A stretch of DNA of 64,000 bases from Parvibaculum sp040216885 (GTDB lineage: Bacteria; Pseudomonadota; Alphaproteobacteria; Parvibaculales; Parvibaculaceae): the NCBI GenBank assembly GCA_040216885.1, contig JAVJOG010000017.1:1-64000 (forward strand). Direction: 5' to 3'. Below, piece by piece: positions 24,901 to 33,519 of this stretch. Numbering within the stretch: position 1 is the first letter of the stretch; every line of letters begins with the position of its first letter. The notes beneath the pieces were generated by a model. It saw only the letters and a program-made list of their open reading frames with translations. It made no database searches and was not told where the DNA came from. The position numbers and the translations under genes are program-made.

Positions 24901-27518
24901 CCGATCAGGCCGATACGAGCGAACGCAAACCGAAAGCAGGCGGCAAGACGCTGAGCCTGAAGCGGACGGTCGAGTCCGGCCATGTGCGCCAGAATTTTTC
25001 GCATGGCCGCACCAAGACGGTTGTCGTCGAGAAGAAGAAGAGCCGCACGCTGAAAACCGGTGCGGCCGCCGCCGAAGAACCGGCAACGCCGAAAAAAGCC
25101 CCCGCCGCCGCGAAACCGGCGGCAGAGCCGGCGCCGGCCGCTCCTGCCGAAGTCGAAGCGCCGAAGCCTGCAAGGAAGGCCGCGGCACCGGCCGCCGCCG
25201 CGCCGGCCGCCAAGGAAAAGCCTGCCAGCCGCGCCCGTTCCGGCGTCGTCTTGCGCACGCTGACGGAAGAGGAAAAGCAGGCCCGCGCGCTTGCCCTCGA
25301 CAGCGCCCGCGAACGCGAGGGCGAAGATCGCCGCCGCGCCGAGGAAGAAGCGCGCCGTTTCGCCGACGAGGACGAGCGCCGCGAGCGCGAACGCGCGGAA
25401 GCCGCCTCGCGTGCCGCCGAGGAAGCCACGCGTCTCGCCGCCGAACAGACGACGCGTTCGCGTGCTGCCGAGGAAGCCAAGCGCCGCCTCGATACCGATG
25501 CACCCGCCGTCGGCCGCGTCGCCAAGGACATGAAAGGCGACGACGTCGAGGACGACGACAAGCCGAAGCGCGGCGCGGGCCACACGCCCGCGAAGCCGCC
25601 GGTCGCTCGCCGCACCGAGGAACGTCGCCGCGGCAAGCTCACCATCACCAAGGCTTTCGACGACGAAGGCGAGCGTCAGCGCTCGCTTGCCTCGATGCGC
25701 CGCCGCGTCGAGCGCGAGCGCAAGAAGCATATGGGCATTCAGGAAGCCCCGCAGAAAATCATCCGCGAAGTCGTCATCCCGGAAGTCATCACCATTCAGG
25801 AACTGGCGAACCGCATGGCGGAACGCGCGGTCGATGTGATGAAGATCCTGATGAAGCAGGGCATCATGCTGAAGATCACCGACGTGATCGACAGCGACAC
25901 CGCCCAGCTTGTCGCCGAGGAACTCGGCCATTCGGTGAAGCGCGTCGCGGAATCGGACGTCGAGGAAGGTCTCGTCGGCGAGGACGACACGACCGAGACG
26001 AAGAAGGCCCGCGCGCCCGTCGTCACCGTCATGGGCCATGTCGACCACGGCAAGACCTCGCTGCTCGACGCGCTGCGCAAGACCGATGTGGCCGCCGGTG
26101 AAGCCGGCGGCATCACGCAGCATATCGGCGCCTATCAGGTCAATCTGAGTTCGGGCGAGCGCATCACGTTCCTCGACACGCCGGGTCACGCCGCCTTCAC
26201 GTCGATGCGCGCGCGCGGCGCGAAAGTTACCGACATTGTCGTGTTGGTCGTCGCCGCCGACGACGGCGTCATGCCGCAGACGATCGAAGCCATCAATCAC
26301 GCCAAGGCTGCCGGTGTGCCGATGATCGTCGCCATCAACAAGATGGACAAGCCCGAGGCCGATCCGTCCCGGGTCAAGAATGAACTGCTCCAGCATGAAG
26401 TCGTTGTCGAGGATTTCGGCGGCGACGTTCTGGCGGTGCCGATTTCGGCCAAGACCGGCATGGGCCTCGACAAGCTGGAAGAGACCATTCTTCTCCAGGC
26501 TGAACTCCTTGACATTCGCGCCAACCCCGACCGCGCCGCCGAAGGCATCATCGTCGAGGCGAAGCTCGATCGCGGCCGTGGGCCCGTCGGCACCGTGCTG
26601 GTGCAGCGCGGCACACTGAAGGTCGGCGATATCATCGTCGCCGGCGCCGAATGGGGTCGCGTCCGCGCGCTGATCAACGATCGCGGCGAAAACGTCGACA
26701 CTGCCGGCCCGTCTGTGCCGGTCGAAGTGCTCGGTCTCGGCGGTGCGCCAGAAGCCGGCGACGTGATGAGCGTCGTCGAAAGCGAGGCGCGCGCCCGCGA
26801 AGTCACCGCCTATCGCCAGCGTGTCCAGCGCGACAAGCGCGTCGGAACCGGCGGGCGCACCTCGCTTGACCAGATGCTCTCGCAGCTGAAGGAGCAGGAC
26901 AAGAAGGAACTGCCCATCGTCGTCAAGGCGGACGTGCAGGGTTCGGCGGAGGCCATCGTGCAGGCGCTTGAGAAGCTCGGCACCGACGAGGTTACGGCAC
27001 GCGTCATTCATGTCGGCGTCGGCGGCGTCACCGAGAGCGATATCACGCTGGCGACCGCTTCGGGCGCGCCGGTCATCGGCTTCAATGTCCGCGCCAATGT
27101 CCAGGCCCGCGATGCTGCCCGTCAGGCCGGCGTCGAGATCCGCTACTATTCGGTGATCTACGATCTGGTCGACGACATCAAGGCGGCGTTGTCCGGTATG
27201 TTGTCGCCGGAATTGCGCGAAACCTTCCTTGGCAATGCCGAAATTCTCGAAGTGTTCAACATTTCGAAAGTCGGCAAGGTTTCCGGCTGCCGGGTCACCG
27301 AAGGCGTGGTGCGCCGCGGCTCGAGCGTCCGCCTGATCCGCGACGATGTCGTCGTGCACGAAGGAAAGCTCTCGACCCTGAAGCGCTTCAAGGACGAAGT
27401 GAAGGAAGTGCAGTCCGGTCAGGAATGCGGCATGGCCTTCGAGAATTATCAGGACATGCGCAAGGGCGACATCATCGAGTGTTTCGATGTCGAGGTGGTG
27501 AAGCGCAGCCTCGCGTAA
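24897..27518 (+). CDS. infB: Translation initiation factor IF-2
   Basis: 873 aa GTPase that brings fMet-tRNA to the 30S P site. A low-complexity Ala/Glu/Arg/Lys N-terminal region covers ~1-290, with a charged coiled-coil part at ~115-200, followed by the IF2_N segment (~297-345, TIQELANRMAERAVDVMKIL). The G domain begins with G1 GHVDHGKT at ~380-387, followed by DTPGHAAF and NKMDK. Domains II, C1 and C2 run to the end. Overlap ATGA with the preceding gene. Confidence 0.97.
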   Translation: MTDQADTSERKPKAGGKTLSLKRTVESGHVRQNFSHGRTKTVVVEKKKSRTLKTGAAAAEEPATPKKAPAAAKPAAEPAPAAPAEVEAPKPARKAAAPAAAAPAAKEKPASRARSGVVLRTLTEEEKQARALALDSAREREGEDRRRAEEEARRFADEDERRERERAEAASRAAEEATRLAAEQTTRSRAAEEAKRRLDTDAPAVGRVAKDMKGDDVEDDDKPKRGAGHTPAKPPVARRTEERRRGKLTITKAFDDEGERQRSLASMRRRVERERKKHMGIQEAPQKIIREVVIPEVITIQELANRMAERAVDVMKILMKQGIMLKITDVIDSDTAQLVAEELGHSVKRVAESDVEEGLVGEDDTTETKKARAPVVTVMGHVDHGKTSLLDALRKTDVAAGEAGGITQHIGAYQVNLSSGERITFLDTPGHAAFTSMRARGAKVTDIVVLVVAADDGVMPQTIEAINHAKAAGVPMIVAINKMDKPEADPSRVKNELLQHEVVVEDFGGDVLAVPISAKTGMGLDKLEETILLQAELLDIRANPDRAAEGIIVEAKLDRGRGPVGTVLVQRGTLKVGDIIVAGAEWGRVRALINDRGENVDTAGPSVPVEVLGLGGAPEAGDVMSVVESEARAREVTAYRQRVQRDKRVGTGGRTSLDQMLSQLKEQDKKELPIVVKADVQGSAEAIVQALEKLGTDEVTARVIHVGVGGVTESDITLATASGAPVIGFNVRANVQARDAARQAGVEIRYYSVIYDLVDDIKAALSGMLSPELRETFLGNAEILEVFNISKVGKVSGCRVTEGVVRRGSSVRLIRDDVVVHEGKLSTLKRFKDEVKEVQSGQECGMAFENYQDMRKGDIIECFDVEVVKRSLA

Positions 27519-27600
27519 TGCGCGAGGCCGCCACCCGCCCCGGCGTGCCGGCCGGGCGCGATTGCCGGCGCAACTGCCGGCGCGATTGAAAGACGCCGTC

Positions 27601-28011
27601 ATGGCCAGAAAACATACGCACGCCTCGAAAGGTCCAAGCCAGCGCCAGCTGCGTGCCGGCGAGCTGGTGCGCCGTGCGTTGGCCGATATCGTCGCCCGCG
27701 GCACGATCCGCGATCCCGAATTGATCGAGCGCACATTTTCGGTCACCGAGGTGCGTATGAGCCCGGACCTGCGTCATGCGACCTGCTTCGTCGCGCCGCT
27801 GGGGCAGGGCGATGCCGCCGCGCTCGCCGCCGCGCTGACCCGGGTGCGCGCTTACCTGCGCGGCCAGCTTTCGCGCGAGGTCACCTTCAAGTTCATGCCC
27901 GATCTCACCTTCGAGCCCGACACTTCCTATGACAAGGCGAGCGAGATCGACCGCTTGTTGCACAAACCGGAAGTCGCGCGCGACCTCTCGAAATCCGATC
28001 AAGAGGACTGA
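27601..28011 (+). CDS. rbfA: Ribosome-binding factor A
   Basis: 136 aa KH-type protein for 30S maturation and 16S 5'-end processing. It shows SQRQLRAGELVRRALADIV and the family core VTEVRMSPDLRHATCFV, then FMPDLTFEPDTSYDKASEID. ATG 27601 matches the conserved MARKHT-like start; the open frame upstream to 27562 lies in the GC-rich spacer after infB and has no homology. Confidence 0.95.
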   Translation: MARKHTHASKGPSQRQLRAGELVRRALADIVARGTIRDPELIERTFSVTEVRMSPDLRHATCFVAPLGQGDAAALAAALTRVRAYLRGQLSREVTFKFMPDLTFEPDTSYDKASEIDRLLHKPEVARDLSKSDQED

Positions 28012-28016
28012 GACCG

Positions 28017-28940
28017 ATGTCCCGCCGCAAATCGGGCGAGGCGGTGACGGGCTGGGTGATCGTCGACAAGCCGTCGGGCCCGACCTCCTCCGACGTCGTC
28101 AATCGCGTCCGCCGCCTCTTCAATGCGCGCAAGGCCGGTCATGCCGGCACGCTCGACCCGCTGGCGACCGGCATCCTGCCCGTGGCGCTCGGCGAGGCGA
28201 CGAAAACCGTCCCCTTCATCATCGACGCCGCCAAGGGCTACCGTTTCACGATCCGCTTCGGCGAGGCGACCGCCACGGACGACGCCGAGGGCGAGGTTAC
28301 GGCGACAAGTCCCGTCCGGCCTTCCGCCGCCGAAATCGAGGCGATGCTTCCCCGCTTCAGGGGCCCGATCGAGCAGGTCCCGCCGGCCTTTTCGGCGATC
28401 AAGGTCGATGGCGAGCGCGCCTATGCGCGGGCGCGGGCCGGCGAGGCGGTCGAAATGAAGCCGCGGCCGGTCACGATCCACGAAATCCGTTTGCTGGGCT
28501 GCCTGGACGCCGGCCATCCCGAGCTCGAAATCCTTTGTAGTAAAGGTACTTACGTCCGGTCTCTGGCCCGCGACCTGGCGCTGGCGCTGGGCACCGTCGG
28601 CCATGTTTCGGCCCTCCGGCGCACCCGTCACGGCCCCTTTGCCGAGGCGGCGGCAATTCCGCTGGATAAACTCTGCGCCTTGGGCCATATTGCGCCCGCT
28701 CCCGACCTTGGGGCCCATTTGCTGCCGCTCGAGACCGCGCTGGACGACATCCCGGCACTGGCCGTGAGCGGCGAGGATGCGGCCCGACTGAAACAGGGTC
28801 AGGGGGTTTTGTTGCGCGGGCGCGACGCACCCATCCTTTCCGGATCGGTTCTGGCGACCCATCGGGGAGACCCGGTGGCGCTCACCGAATACGAGAAAGG
28901 CGAGCTTCGTCCCGTGCGCGTGTTCAATCTCGCATCATAG
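28017..28940 (+). CDS. truB: tRNA pseudouridine(55) synthase
   Basis: 307 aa. It makes pseudouridine 55 in the T-loop of tRNAs. The catalytic Asp is in AGHAGTLDPLATGILPVALG (~42-61), and GWVIVDKPSGPTSSDVV is at the N-terminus. The C-terminal domain (~250-305) is of the PUA-like type. It begins 5 nt after rbfA; rpsO starts 9 nt after its stop. Confidence 0.96.
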   Translation: MSRRKSGEAVTGWVIVDKPSGPTSSDVVNRVRRLFNARKAGHAGTLDPLATGILPVALGEATKTVPFIIDAAKGYRFTIRFGEATATDDAEGEVTATSPVRPSAAEIEAMLPRFRGPIEQVPPAFSAIKVDGERAYARARAGEAVEMKPRPVTIHEIRLLGCLDAGHPELEILCSKGTYVRSLARDLALALGTVGHVSALRRTRHGPFAEAAAIPLDKLCALGHIAPAPDLGAHLLPLETALDDIPALAVSGEDAARLKQGQGVLLRGRDAPILSGSVLATHRGDPVALTEYEKGELRPVRVFNLAS

Positions 28941-28949
28941 GAGATACCG

Positions 28950-29219
28950 ATGTCGATTACGCCGGAACGCAAATCCGAGCTGATCAAGGAATTTGCCGGC
29001 AAGGACGGCGACACGGGTTCGCCCGAGGTACAGGTCGCCATCCTCACCGAGCGCATCGTCAACCTCACCGAACACTTCAAGGGCCACGCGAAGGACAACC
29101 ATTCGCGCCGCGGCCTGCTGAAAATGGTGAGCCAGCGCCGCAGCCTTCTCGACTACGTGAAGAAGAAGGATCAGGCGCGTTATGAAAAGCTGATCGCCCG
29201 TCTGGGGATCCGGCGGTAA
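28950..29219 (+). CDS. rpsO: 30S ribosomal protein S15
   Basis: 89 aa, exact family length. It has SITPERKSELIKEFAGKDGD and the rRNA-binding H/D segment HFKGHAKDNHSRRGLLKMVS. AGGAG sits 8 nt before the ATG. It is followed by a terminator-like hairpin and then by pnp, the conserved rpsO-pnp order. Confidence 0.98.
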   Translation: MSITPERKSELIKEFAGKDGDTGSPEVQVAILTERIVNLTEHFKGHAKDNHSRRGLLKMVSQRRSLLDYVKKKDQARYEKLIARLGIRR

Positions 29220-29260
29220 CGGGGTGCGTTTTATCGCCCCATCGGTCTCGCAAGGCGCGG

Positions 29261-29307
29261 CGCCTGCCCGTACGGTCTCCGGACCCGACGGGCGGGCGTG
29301 CGCTTTT
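29261..29307 (+). terminator. rpsO terminator
   Basis: CGCCTGCCCGT (29261-29271) pairs with ACGGGCGGGCG (29288-29298), an 11-bp stem with one G-T wobble, followed closely by TTTT at 29304-29307. A short U-tract suggests partial termination, leaving read-through to pnp possible. Confidence 0.6.
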
Positions 29308-29317
29308 GTGGGGCCCG

Positions 29318-29430
29318 GAGCGTTTCCAAGCGAAGTCCCGCCTTTAAATCAAAGGGCCGGTTCGCTGTCCGGAAACGCGACAAGATAAAGGAACGGGAAC
29401 CGTTTCGCGATTCGAAGAAGAGCGAAACGG
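29318..29430. repeat. RIME-like two-hairpin intergenic repeat, copy B (diverged)
   Basis: First hairpin: GCGTTTCC (29320-29327) with GGAAACGC (29371-29378), enclosing GAAGT...CCGGTTCG. The linker is GACAAGATAAAG. Second hairpin: CCGTTTCGC (29400-29408) with GCGAAACGG (29422-29430). The order GAGCG / GAAGT / CCGGTT / AACGCGACAA / second palindrome matches copy A at 21013-21113, with an added small CCTTT/AAAGG hairpin at 29341-29355. It lies in the pnp leader, where mRNA hairpins often affect stability. Confidence 0.6.
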
Positions 29431-29659
29431 CGTCCGAAAAGAGACAATCGTCCGTTAGCGGATGACTGTGAAGCGGCTGGACCTTTCGCCTTCGTCTCGT
29501 GGCGTCCGGTCCTGCGTCGAGTTTGCGTAGCGCACGGTTCGCGCACGCCGCGCCAGTCCTCCAATTTGTCCGGCCGCCGGGAAGGCGGCACAAAAGCGCC
29601 CGCCGCATGATGGTGGAAATGAACGCATGATGAGCGGCGGCGCGGAACAGGAAACCGAT

Positions 29660-31849
29660 ATGTTTGAAATTACACGCGAAGAAATCGAATGGGGCGGCCG
29701 CCCGCTCATCCTTGAAACGGGCAAGATCGCCCGTCAGGCCGATGGCGCGGTGCTCGCGACCTACGGCGAAACGACCGTGCTCGCCACCGTCGTCGGCGAA
29801 CGCAAGCCGAAGCCCGGGCTCGATTTCTTCCCCCTGACCGTCAACTACCAGGAAAAGACCTATGCGGCCGGCAAGATTCCCGGCGGCTTCTTCAAGCGCG
29901 AAGGCCGTCCGAGCGAAAAGGAAACGCTGGTCTCTCGTCTGATCGACCGTCCGATCCGCCCGCTCTTCATCAAGGGCTTCAAGAACGAAACCCAGGTCAT
30001 CGCGACCGTGCTTTCCCATGACATGGAAAACGATCCCGACATCGTCGCGATGGTCGCCGTGTCGGCCGCGCTGACGATTTCCGGCCTGCCCTTCATGGGT
30101 CCCATCGCCGCCGCCCGCGTCGGCTATATCGGCGGTGAGTACAAGCTCAACCCGATGATCGACGAAATGATCGAAAGCGATCTCGATCTCGTCGTTGCCG
30201 GCACGACCGATGCCGTGATGATGGTGGAATCGGAAGCGAAAGAGCTTTCCGAGGACATCATGCTCGGCGCCGTGATGCACGGCCACAAGCATTTCCAGCC
30301 GGTGATCGACATGATCATCCGTCTGGCCGAGAAATGCGCCAAGGAGCCCCGCGCCATCGACGTGAAGGACAACTCGGCGCTTGTCGCCAAGGTGCGTTCG
30401 CTGGTCGAGAGCGATCTGCGCGCCGCTTATGGCCTCAAGGACAAGGGCCAGCGCCACACGGCGATCTCGCAGGCGAAGGACAAGGCCAAGGCCGCGTTCT
30501 GCAATCCCGACGATGAAAACGCCGTGCCGGAAACGGAAATCGGTGGTGTCTTCAAGGAAATCGAAAGCGACATCGTCCGCAATTCGATCCTCGACACCAA
30601 GAACCGCATCGACGGCCGCGATCTCGAAACGGTGCGTCCCATTGTCTCGCAGGTCGGCCTCCTGCCGCGCACCCACGGTTCGGCGCTCTTCACGCGCGGC
30701 GAAACGCAGGCCCTGGTGGTCGCGACCCTCGGCACCGGCGACGATGAACAGTTCATCGACGCGCTGGAAGGCACCTACAAGGAAAACTTCCTGCTGCACT
30801 ACAACTTCCCGCCCTTCTCGGTCGGCGAGACGGGCCGCGTCGGCTTCACCGGCCGCCGCGAAGTCGGTCACGGCAAGCTCGCCTGGCGGGCGCTGCGCGC
30901 CGTGCTGCCGCCCAAGACCGAGTTCCCCTACACGCTGCGTCTCGTCTCGGAAATCACCGAGTCGAACGGTTCCTCGTCCATGGCGACCGTTTGCGGTTCG
31001 TCGCTGGCGATGATGGATGCCGGCGTGCCGGTCAAGCGCGCCGTCGCGGGCATCGCGATGGGCCTGATCCTCGAAGGCGAGCGCTTCGCGGTGCTTTCCG
31101 ACATTCTCGGCGACGAGGATCACCTCGGCGACATGGACTTCAAGGTGGCGGGCACGTCGGAAGGCGTGACCTCGTTGCAGATGGACATCAAGATTGCCGG
31201 CATCACCGAAGGCATCATGAAGCAGGCGCTCGCCCAGGCGAAGGGCGGCCGCATTCATATCCTCGGCGAGATGGCGAAAGCGCTCGACACGGCCCGCCCC
31301 GAAATGGGCGAGCATGCGCCGCGCATCGAAGTCATCAACGTGCCGACCGACAAGATCCGTGAAGTCATCGGCACCGGCGGCAAGGTGGTTCGCGAGATCG
31401 TCGAAAAGACCGGCGCCAAGATCGACATTTCCGACGACGGCACGATCAAGGTGGCAAGCTCCGATGGCGAAGCGATCCGCAAGGCGATTGCCTGGATTCA
31501 GGGCATCGTTGCCGAGCCGGAAGTCGGCAAGATCTACGAGGGAACGGTTGTGAAGGCGGTCGAGTTCGGCGCCTTCGTCAACTTCTTCGGTCCCCGCGAC
31601 GGTCTGGTGCACATCTCGCAGATGGCGCCGACCCGCGTCGAGCAGGTCTCCGACGTCGTCAAGGAAGGCGACAAGGTCAAGGTCAAGCTTCTGGGCTTCG
31701 ACGACCGCGGCAAGGTCCGCCTGTCGATGAAGCATGTGAACCAGGAGACGGGCGAAGAGATCGTCTACGAAAACGAGCCCGCCGAGCAGCCCCGCGAAAA
31801 GCGCGAAGGCGGCGGTGGCGGCCGCGGCCGCCGGCGCGAACGCGACTGA
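29660..31849 (+). CDS. pnp: Polyribonucleotide nucleotidyltransferase (PNPase)
   Basis: 729 aa 3'-5' phosphorolytic exoribonuclease of the degradosome. Two RNase PH domains (~1-230 and ~310-550; active-site region FTRGETQALVVATLG and the SEITESNGSSSMATVCG segment) flank an all-alpha linker. A KH domain (~555-615, IREVIGTGGKVVREI) and an S1 domain (~620-695) follow. A Gly/Arg-rich tail ends the protein. ATG 29660 (MFEITREEIEWGG) fits the family start better than the upstream in-frame ATGs at 29627-29630. Confidence 0.97.
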   Translation: MFEITREEIEWGGRPLILETGKIARQADGAVLATYGETTVLATVVGERKPKPGLDFFPLTVNYQEKTYAAGKIPGGFFKREGRPSEKETLVSRLIDRPIRPLFIKGFKNETQVIATVLSHDMENDPDIVAMVAVSAALTISGLPFMGPIAAARVGYIGGEYKLNPMIDEMIESDLDLVVAGTTDAVMMVESEAKELSEDIMLGAVMHGHKHFQPVIDMIIRLAEKCAKEPRAIDVKDNSALVAKVRSLVESDLRAAYGLKDKGQRHTAISQAKDKAKAAFCNPDDENAVPETEIGGVFKEIESDIVRNSILDTKNRIDGRDLETVRPIVSQVGLLPRTHGSALFTRGETQALVVATLGTGDDEQFIDALEGTYKENFLLHYNFPPFSVGETGRVGFTGRREVGHGKLAWRALRAVLPPKTEFPYTLRLVSEITESNGSSSMATVCGSSLAMMDAGVPVKRAVAGIAMGLILEGERFAVLSDILGDEDHLGDMDFKVAGTSEGVTSLQMDIKIAGITEGIMKQALAQAKGGRIHILGEMAKALDTARPEMGEHAPRIEVINVPTDKIREVIGTGGKVVREIVEKTGAKIDISDDGTIKVASSDGEAIRKAIAWIQGIVAEPEVGKIYEGTVVKAVEFGAFVNFFGPRDGLVHISQMAPTRVEQVSDVVKEGDKVKVKLLGFDDRGKVRLSMKHVNQETGEEIVYENEPAEQPREKREGGGGGRGRRRERD

Positions 31850-31876
31850 CGCTTCGCCACAATACAGCTAGGATTG

Positions 31877-31909
31877 CGGGGTCAGCTGATGCTGGCCCCG
31901 TTTTCTTTT
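31877..31909 (+). terminator. pnp intrinsic terminator
   Basis: CGGGGTCAGC (31877-31886), loop TGAT, GCTGGCCCCG (31891-31900): a 10-bp stem with one G-T wobble, followed by TTTTCTTTT. This is a strong intrinsic terminator, 11 bp before the next start codon. Confidence 0.9.
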
Positions 31910-31920
31910 GGGAGAAATCC

Positions 31921-32535
31921 ATGCGCCGCATCGCCGCTCTTTTCATCGCCCTCTTCTGGATCGCGCCGGCGCTTGCCGGCGAAGCCGCGTCCGGCTGGGA
32001 GGCCCATGTCACGGCGCATGACCGCGACCGCCTCGAGCGCTACGAGGATGCGGTGACGCAAGGCATGATGGAATCCCGCGTCGCCGGCGAAGAGCATGGC
32101 GCCTACAACGAGCTTGTGAGTGTGATGGAGGCGACGCTCGCTCCTGCCGACCCGGAAAAACTGAAGGGCCGGTGGAACTGCCGCACCATCAAGGCGGGCG
32201 GACCCTTCGCGGGCTTCGTCGTCTATGGCTGGTTCCGCTGCGAGATTGTCGAGAAGGACGGTCGCCTCTTCTTCGAAAAGCTCACCGGCTCGCAGCGTCA
32301 GTCGGGCTTCTTCTATCCGCGCGACGAAAAAACCTGGGTGCTGCTCGCCGCGCCGAACGAAGGCCATTCCGGCCCGCTCCGCGCCTATTCGGGCCCGGCA
32401 GGTGGCATCACGGATCCGCAGATGATCGACCAGCCCGCCGTCGCCGCACTTCTCGAAGATGGCCGCGCCCGCATCGTCTTCCCCTGGCCGGCGCTCGAAT
32501 CGACCTTCAACGTGCTGGAGATGACGCGCCGCTAG
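31921..32535 (+). CDS. DUF4893 domain secreted protein
   Basis: 204 aa with a Sec signal peptide (MRRIAALFIALFWIAPALA). The mature part begins with WEAHVTAHDRDRLERYEDAV and contains GRWNCRTIKAGGPF and YGWFRCEIVEKDG, which I recognise as DUF4893-like; two Cys could form a disulfide. Periplasmic, function unknown. It follows the pnp terminator. Its TAG stop overlaps the reverse-strand stop of the hicB remnant. Confidence 0.8.
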   Translation: MRRIAALFIALFWIAPALAGEAASGWEAHVTAHDRDRLERYEDAVTQGMMESRVAGEEHGAYNELVSVMEATLAPADPEKLKGRWNCRTIKAGGPFAGFVVYGWFRCEIVEKDGRLFFEKLTGSQRQSGFFYPRDEKTWVLLAAPNEGHSGPLRAYSGPAGGITDPQMIDQPAVAALLEDGRARIVFPWPALESTFNVLEMTRR

Positions 32536-32983
32536 CGCGCTTTTTCTGCGTGCTCCAGATAAGTCTTCAGCGCTTCCGTGACAACCGTGTTGAGATTGGT
32601 GTCGCGCCGCCGCGCGAGGATCATCGCCTTGCGGTGAAGATCGGGCCGGTCCGTACATTGAAGCTGCCCTTGAGCGGCGTATCGGGTTCGCGCCCGGTTT
32701 CCGTGCAGAGTGCGATGTAATCGTCGACCGCTTCCTTGAACGCGCGTTTGAGGCCCTTCGTATCGTGGCCTTCCTCCGTCAGCACACGCATCACTTCATC
32801 GACTGCATACATCTTCACAATATTACCCGGATCAGGTTTGTGCAGACTGATCGTCGGTGCGTCGCGATGCACAAAGCGCCGGCGCGATCCACCGGTCTTG
32901 CCGGTTCGGTGTTCCTTGTAGCCGAGGCTTTCCAGAAGCCGCACAAGCTCGTCCCAAGTAAAATCCGATGCAACTGATTTTAG
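32532..32983 (-). pseudogene. Collapsed hicA-hicB toxin-antitoxin remnant
   Basis: Reading down the reverse strand, residues SDFTWDELVRLLESLGYKE through DPGNIVKMYAVDEVMRVL (about 32983-32768) match the HicA toxin from near its start to its end. The frame opens right after a TAA at 32984-32986, and no ATG, GTG or TTG precedes this homology; the first start is a GTG inside it (32942-32944). At ~32767 the frame runs directly into the second half of a HicB antitoxin (DTKGLKRAFKEAVDDYIALC); the HicB N-terminal half is missing. At ~32648-32650 one base is lost: the ribbon-helix-helix end (HRKAMILARRRDTNLNTVV) continues in another frame to a stop at 32532-32534. So N-terminal loss, internal deletion and a frameshift are all visible. 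Confidence 0.8.
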
Positions 32984-32999
32984 TTACAATGAAGCGCCG

Positions 33000-33172
33000 C
33001 TAGCCCGCCATCATATATCTGTCCCGGAAGCCTGCGGCGGGTTCGATCTGTTCCACCACATCGACCCAGAGCCCGGAAGGATCGTGAAAGCCGAAGCGCC
33101 GCTGGCCGAAAGGCTCGTCGGTCAGCGCCAGCGTGACCGGGAGCCCGCGCGCCGAAATTTCAGGCGTGACCG
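33000..33172 (-). pseudogene. VOC-family (glyoxalase-like) C-terminal fragment
   Basis: The reverse strand reads ISARGLPVTLALTDEPFGQR, then RFGFHDPSGLWVDVVEQIEP, ending at TAG (33000-33002). DEPFGQRRFGFxDPxG is the hallmark of the last repeat of VOC metalloenzymes. About the last 55 residues remain, and no start codon or N-terminal half follows upstream; instead sequence of a TetR regulator on the other strand begins at about 33175. Non-functional remnant. Confidence 0.75.
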
Positions 33173-33519
33173 GCGAAGAGGTGCCACCCTTCGAGGGCCT
33201 CGTTGCGGGCTCGCTCGCCTGGCTTGATCACACCGCGAAGCCGGATGTGAACCGCATCCTGATCGTCGAGGCGCCCGCCGTGCTTGGCTGGGGGCGCTGG
33301 AACGCGCTCGACCGGACGCATGGCTTCGGTGAATTGATGATCGGCGTCGAGGCGGCGGTAAAGGCGCGCGCGATCCGGCCCATCGGCGCGGAGGAACTGG
33401 CGGTGCTGCTCAACGGCGCGATGATTGCCGGCGTGTTATGGGCGGCAAACGCCGGCGCGCGCAATCTTCAGCGCATGAAAAAAGCCGTGCGCGAATTGCT
33501 CGAAGCTCCGCGCCTCTAG
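33133..33519 (+). pseudogene. TetR-family regulator remnant (ligand-binding half only)
   Basis: The frame can be read from GTG 33133, but homology starts at about 33178 (FEGLVAGSLAWLDHTAKPDV) and includes ILIVEAPAVLGWGRWNALDR and AVLLNGAMIAGVLWAA, typical of the TetR C-terminal domain. The N-terminal HTH (about 80-100 residues) is absent. The residues before 33178 overlap the VOC fragment on the other strand. It ends 4 bp into the convergent fabI gene region (stop codons overlap). It cannot bind DNA as a TetR protein. Confidence 0.75.

Larger units (their letters stand above)
29220..29659 (+). other. Intergenic region rpsO-pnp (440 bp)
   Basis: Contains the rpsO terminator and repeat copy B described separately. 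From 29431 to 29659 I see no gene or clear promoter. Part of this stretch is probably the pnp 5' leader, which in other bacteria is the site of PNPase autoregulation. Confidence 0.6.

Noticed and set aside
24858..27746. 962-codon reverse-strand frame over infB
   Set aside because: Composition of mirrored IF-2 codons; no family similarity.
32621..32944. An intact 107-aa protein starting at GTG 32944
   Set aside because: It begins inside the HicA homology and ends after the HicB frameshift. It is better explained as decayed hicA-hicB.
33133..33519. A complete small regulator of 128 aa
   Set aside because: It contains only the TetR ligand-binding half, and its first ~15 codons overlap the VOC fragment on the other strand.
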